Origin: Candidatus Pantoea deserta
GTDB taxonomy: Bacteria > Pseudomonadota > Gammaproteobacteria > Enterobacterales > Enterobacteriaceae
Assembly (NCBI RefSeq): GCF_003813865.1
Contig: NZ_RMVG01000007.1
Coordinates: 1 to 64,000, forward strand
Direction: 5' to 3'
DNA: 64,000 nucleotides
Shown here: in pieces, positions 60,835 to 64,000 of the stretch
Position numbering within the stretch: position 1 is the first letter of the stretch
Layout: each line of letters begins with the position of its first letter
The notes under the pieces: generated by a model
What the model was told of the DNA's origin: nothing
Seen by the model: only the letters and a program-made list of their open reading frames with translations
Database searches by the model: none
Translations under genes and position numbers: made by a program

Positions 60835-62047
60835 GTCCAGACGTATGCTGATGGTAAAAATCGCCTCCTTTTCCTTTATGGTCTTTCTATTCCTGATGCC
60901 CATGTTTCCCTCTCAGGGAAAAGTAAGCAACTTTTTTTATCTGTCATTAATTCTGATGGCGATCGTTTTTTTAGCTGACCGGCAGCGGTTTAAGGTATTT
61001 ATACAGGATCTAAAGCTGCCGCTGCTCGCGGTCAGCCTGTTCCTGCTCTATTTTAGCCTGAGTACCTTATGGAGCGATGGCGAGGGGAAGCTCTCCTCTG
61101 CGCTGAAGCATGGCATCTATATTCTGTTTTTTTTACTGATGATTAACCACCTGATTAAAAATTATGGTGTGTTAACCTGCCACTCGCTGATATTTGCTTC
61201 CACTTTTACCTTACTTATATTGACGTTTATTTTTGTCGATAAAAGCACCTTGCTGACCGGGCGGCTTGAGCATGGCTTCTTTAGCGCGCCCAGCAACGTC
61301 ATCGATCTGGGCGGTTATTTTGCCATCGGCCTTATCAGCGCCATGATCATCGCGCGCGAAAGCGGTAAACACTGGGCGTATCTGCCCGCTTCGCTGCTGT
61401 TTATTGGCCTGTTGCTGACGCAAAGTCGCGGCCCGCTGCTGGCGCTAATCGTCTCTTCTTTTCTGCTGTTTGCTCAATATAAGCATATTCATCTGCGGCA
61501 TATTCTCTCTATCGCCGCCTGCGTCGTGGTTATCGGCCTGTTTTTCTACTGCACGGGCTATGGCGGCGAATACTCTCAGCGGTTAATCGACGCCTATCAG
61601 CAGAGCTATGTGCGCTTTGGCATCTGGCATTATGCTGTAGAGGTTGCGGAACAAAAAATCTGGTTTGGCTGGGGTTTTGATAAAACGCTCTCCTTTACCA
61701 ACAGCCTGGGCGCGGTGGTGACAACCACGCACAGCGTCTATTTAGGTACGCTGCTTAAGGGCGGCATTGTGGGTCTGGTATTGCTGGCGGGCATTATCGT
61801 CGCGGGACTGCGCTGCGCCTGGCGGCGCTTCCACGAAGCGATGACGCTGGAGGCGATGCTGTATCTCTTTTCGCTAATGTTTTTTATTACCCAGGGCATG
61901 TTCGTTATTGGCTCGCCCAGCGAATCCTGGATGCTGTTCTGGTTGCCGCTGGGCATCGCGATGGCTGGTCGTCGCGTCAGCCAGCAGCGGCAAAGCGTCA
62001 GGGATGCAACAGCGGCTGGATCTGCGCGAAAACAGATTCAGCGCTAA
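60824..62047 (+). CDS. waaL: O-antigen ligase WaaL (RfaL)
   Basis: 407-residue inner-membrane GT-C-type ligase that transfers undecaprenyl-linked O antigen onto lipid A-core in the periplasm. About ten to twelve hydrophobic helices are visible; a large periplasmic loop lies between about 240 and 300. The conserved arginine is in TQSRGPLLAL near residue 205, and the catalytic-site histidine is in TTHSVYLGTLLKGG near 304. WaaL sequences are poorly conserved, so the call rests on topology, these motifs and position. Its last 50 bases overlap the convergent GT9 gene. Confidence 0.88.
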   Translation: MISESRRMLMVKIASFSFMVFLFLMPMFPSQGKVSNFFYLSLILMAIVFLADRQRFKVFIQDLKLPLLAVSLFLLYFSLSTLWSDGEGKLSSALKHGIYILFFLLMINHLIKNYGVLTCHSLIFASTFTLLILTFIFVDKSTLLTGRLEHGFFSAPSNVIDLGGYFAIGLISAMIIARESGKHWAYLPASLLFIGLLLTQSRGPLLALIVSSFLLFAQYKHIHLRHILSIAACVVVIGLFFYCTGYGGEYSQRLIDAYQQSYVRFGIWHYAVEVAEQKIWFGWGFDKTLSFTNSLGAVVTTTHSVYLGTLLKGGIVGLVLLAGIIVAGLRCAWRRFHEAMTLEAMLYLFSLMFFITQGMFVIGSPSESWMLFWLPLGIAMAGRRVSQQRQSVRDATAAGSARKQIQR

Positions 62048-63074
62048 TCTTACGCAGCGGCACTTTTTTATCGTCCCCGACCTGCGGCTCAATGCGCAGG
62101 GTTTTGTGCAGATGCGGATCCTGATAAGGGCCGGTGTGACGCGGGTTAGCGCCGACGTACAGGCTAAGCGTCGGCGTTTGCGCCGTAATGGCGAGATGTA
62201 ACGGGCCGGTGTCGCCTGTAACCAGCAGGCTAAAGGTGCCGAGCTGCTGGATTAGTTCCGTCAGGCTGGTTTTACCGATAAGCGAGGTTACGCGGCTATG
62301 CAGCGCTTCCGGCAAACGCCGGATAAAATCCTGTTCCAGCCCCGCATCCTGACGCGCGCCGGTTAAGACAATCTCTGCCTGAGGATCGTCGGCCAGAATT
62401 AACGTCGCCAGCTGCGCGAAATGCTCTACGGGCCAACAGCGATCGGGTTTGGACGCGCCCATCTGAAAGCCGATACGGCGTCTGTCGCTGGGTTTTGGCG
62501 GCATGGCAATGTCTATCGGGAAAGCCATGCTGATGTCCGTCGTGTCGCAGCCTACATACGCCAGCGTATTTAACTTTCGCTGAATAATATGGGTATCTTG
62601 CGGCAGCGAGTAGTAATCCAGCCAGCGATTAAAGGCAGTGGTTTCCTGCACATAATTATCGCGAACAATATAGGTTGAGCCGGAAAGCTTTGCGCACAGA
62701 ACGTCATAATAGATGTTCGCATGCAGGATAAAGGTAATTTCAGGTTTAAACGCCCAGAGCTTTTTTAGCAGTCTGTGCATGTTTTTAATTTTATTATCCC
62801 AGACCTCAACCTGATCGAACCACGGGCTTCCCTTCACCAGCGCGCTGTTCTTTTGACTGGTCACAAATAAGATTTTTGCCTGTGGGTAGCGTTTTTTTAT
62901 CGCTTTAATCGCCGGCGTATTAAATAGCAGATCGCCGAGCGCCGTCGTGGAATAAATGGCGATACGCGTAAACTCAAGATCGCGGCTCAGCGCGGCTTTG
63001 TTTCTGTGTCCGTTAAACAGCGAGTAGAGCGCGATAACGGCGTTGATAAAAAATATCTTCTTTTTTGTCTTCAT
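61998..63074 (-). CDS. GT9 family LPS heptosyltransferase-like protein
   Basis: 358-residue GT9 protein. A basic, hydrophobic N-terminal anchor (KKKIFFINAVIALYSLF) precedes the heptosyltransferase core: IAIYSTTALGDLLFNTPAIK near residue 38, GFQMGASKPDRCWPVEHF near 217, and VTGDTGPLHLAITAQTPTLS near 301. It is distinct from WaaC, WaaF and WaaQ in this window and could add an outer-core heptose (heptosyltransferase IV/WaaU-like). It is transcribed towards waaL, with a 50-base tail-to-tail overlap that would produce antisense pairing. Confidence 0.8.
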   Translation of the reverse strand: MKTKKKIFFINAVIALYSLFNGHRNKAALSRDLEFTRIAIYSTTALGDLLFNTPAIKAIKKRYPQAKILFVTSQKNSALVKGSPWFDQVEVWDNKIKNMHRLLKKLWAFKPEITFILHANIYYDVLCAKLSGSTYIVRDNYVQETTAFNRWLDYYSLPQDTHIIQRKLNTLAYVGCDTTDISMAFPIDIAMPPKPSDRRRIGFQMGASKPDRCWPVEHFAQLATLILADDPQAEIVLTGARQDAGLEQDFIRRLPEALHSRVTSLIGKTSLTELIQQLGTFSLLVTGDTGPLHLAITAQTPTLSLYVGANPRHTGPYQDPHLHKTLRIEPQVGDDKKVPLRKISAESVFAQIQPLLHP

Positions 63075-63182
63075 CGGGATGAAATACGTTCGTTTTCACA
63101 AAAACAGTAAGAGAGAAACGTTGCGCATCTATCATAAGGGATGCGCAACGGATAACAAGCTATGCGAGATTTCAGGTCCGTT

Positions 63183-64000
63183 CTAAAACAGATCTCTGAC
63201 GGTGTCGGCAAACACGCCGGAAGTCACGCTCTCCCACACCACCCCAAGCGCCTTCGTCGCCGGAACCGGCTGCGACTGCACCTTACACACGCCTGGCGGC
63301 GTAAAGCCTGGTCTGGATGGACGCGGCTGCGGTTTTACCGGCGCCGCGCCGCCGTGCAGCGCCTCATTCAGCAGCTGACCTGGACTCACCAGCGTAATAT
63401 CTGCGGGCAGCGTTGGCAGCATCTGCTGTAGCACACGCACCGTATTCGGATGCGGGTGACCGATGGCGATAGCATAGCCATCGCGCTGCGCCAGCTTCAC
63501 GGCGCGCGCGAACTGCTGACGCACGGCGTTGATGTCCTGACTGTCGTCCAGAAATACGCGACGTTTTAGCACCTTCACGCGCGTGCCCTGCGCGGCGGGC
63601 ACCGACTGGCTGTTGCCAATGGTCATGCTGTCGAGAAAATAGAAATTATACTGATTAAGCGCCTGCATCACTTTCTGCATGCCGGGCAGGCTGGACGTCA
63701 TTTTGCTGCCCATATGGTTATTGAGTCCCACGGCATAAGGCACATTGTTGACCGCGCTGCGCAGGATGCGCGCAATCTCCTCGCTGCTCATCTCTGGCGT
63801 CAGGGTATCCTTCTCCAGCGGCTGCTTGCTGAGCGGCGCCATCGGCAAATGGATCAGCACTTCATGCCCGGCCTGATGCGCTCTGGTCGCCATCTGGCGC
63901 GCAGCAGGGGCATTAGGCAATACCGCGACAGAGATCGCGGCAGGCATTTGCAACACTTTGTTCTCTTCGGAAGGGCGGTAGCCAAAATCATCAATAACAA
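63183..64000 (-). CDS. yibQ: Divergent polysaccharide deacetylase family protein YibQ (partial)
   Basis: C-terminal 272 or so codons of YibQ; the start lies beyond the right edge. The visible part begins VIDDFGYRP, then SAISVAVLPNAP-type residues, GHEVLIHLPMAPLSKQPLE, NNHMGSKMTS, VFLDDSQD and AIGHPHPNTVRVL, all typical of the divergent polysaccharide deacetylase family. The E. coli protein has a signal peptide and sits in an envC-yibQ operon; its enzymatic role is unproven. Its place beside the waa locus is as in E. coli. The C terminus diverges from E. coli after about residue 240. Confidence 0.92.
   Translation of the reverse strand, partial: VIDDFGYRPSEENKVLQMPAAISVAVLPNAPAARQMATRAHQAGHEVLIHLPMAPLSKQPLEKDTLTPEMSSEEIARILRSAVNNVPYAVGLNNHMGSKMTSSLPGMQKVMQALNQYNFYFLDSMTIGNSQSVPAAQGTRVKVLKRRVFLDDSQDINAVRQQFARAVKLAQRDGYAIAIGHPHPNTVRVLQQMLPTLPADITLVSPGQLLNEALHGGAAPVKPQPRPSRPGFTPPGVCKVQSQPVPATKALGVVWESVTSGVFADTVRDLF

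Overview
The window is chromosomal DNA from an Enterobacterales bacterium. Most proteins have the same length as, and read almost identically to, their Escherichia coli K-12 counterparts (PolA 928, HemN 457, SpoT 702, GlnA 469 residues). The dense GC-rich coding style, the absence of several E. coli neighbours (yihF/yihG, gltS, dinD) and a Klebsiella/Serratia-type LPS core cluster (waaE, wabG, wabN) point away from Escherichia and perhaps towards the Pantoea/Erwinia/Mixta group; that placement is inference. No prophage, complete IS, CRISPR array, tRNA or rRNA gene was seen. A rightward terminator at the left edge probably closes an rRNA operon lying just outside.

Bases 1-20,000 follow the E. 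coli 87-88 min order: mobBA, yihD-srkA-dsbA, polA, the sRNA spf, yihA, the sRNA csrC, yihI, a 57-codon unnamed small ORF, hemN, the small protein yshB, glnALG with a complete NtrC/sigma-54 control region, typA, and yihX-yihY-dtd-fabY. At about 19,920 the map jumps to the E. coli 82 min region: yicH, xanP (with a PurR-like box), the gmk-rpoZ-spoT-trmH-recG operon, ligB and yicG.

Bases 31,650-37,000 are an accessory island between yicG and yicC. It holds a C-terminally truncated polysaccharide flippase, an 83-residue orphan, a SRPBCC protein, a D-threonine-aldolase/D-serine-dehydratase-like PLP enzyme, an LpxP-type lipid A acyltransferase, and over 800 bases with no convincing gene. Housekeeping order then resumes: yicC, a DUF3574-like lipoprotein, a NupC-type permease, rph-pyrE with its attenuator, slmA, coaBC-dut, radC (LexA-like box upstream), rpmBG and mutM.

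Bases 46,069-64,000 are the LPS inner/outer core locus. The leftward genes are wabN, a GT2 enzyme, waaQ, wabG, waaA, waaE and coaD. A lone rightward GT4 gene and the leftward kbl-tdh pair follow, then the rightward operon hldD-waaF-waaC-(waaZ-like)-waaL. A leftward GT9 gene runs tail-to-tail into waaL, and a partial yibQ ends the window. Together these make ADP-heptose, add Kdo and heptoses, build and deacetylate the core, and ligate O antigen.

No clearly new multi-gene system was found. The best leads are the hemN-upstream small protein, the LexA-like box at radC/coaBC, the truncated flippase with its orphan partner, and the unusual gene set of the core locus.
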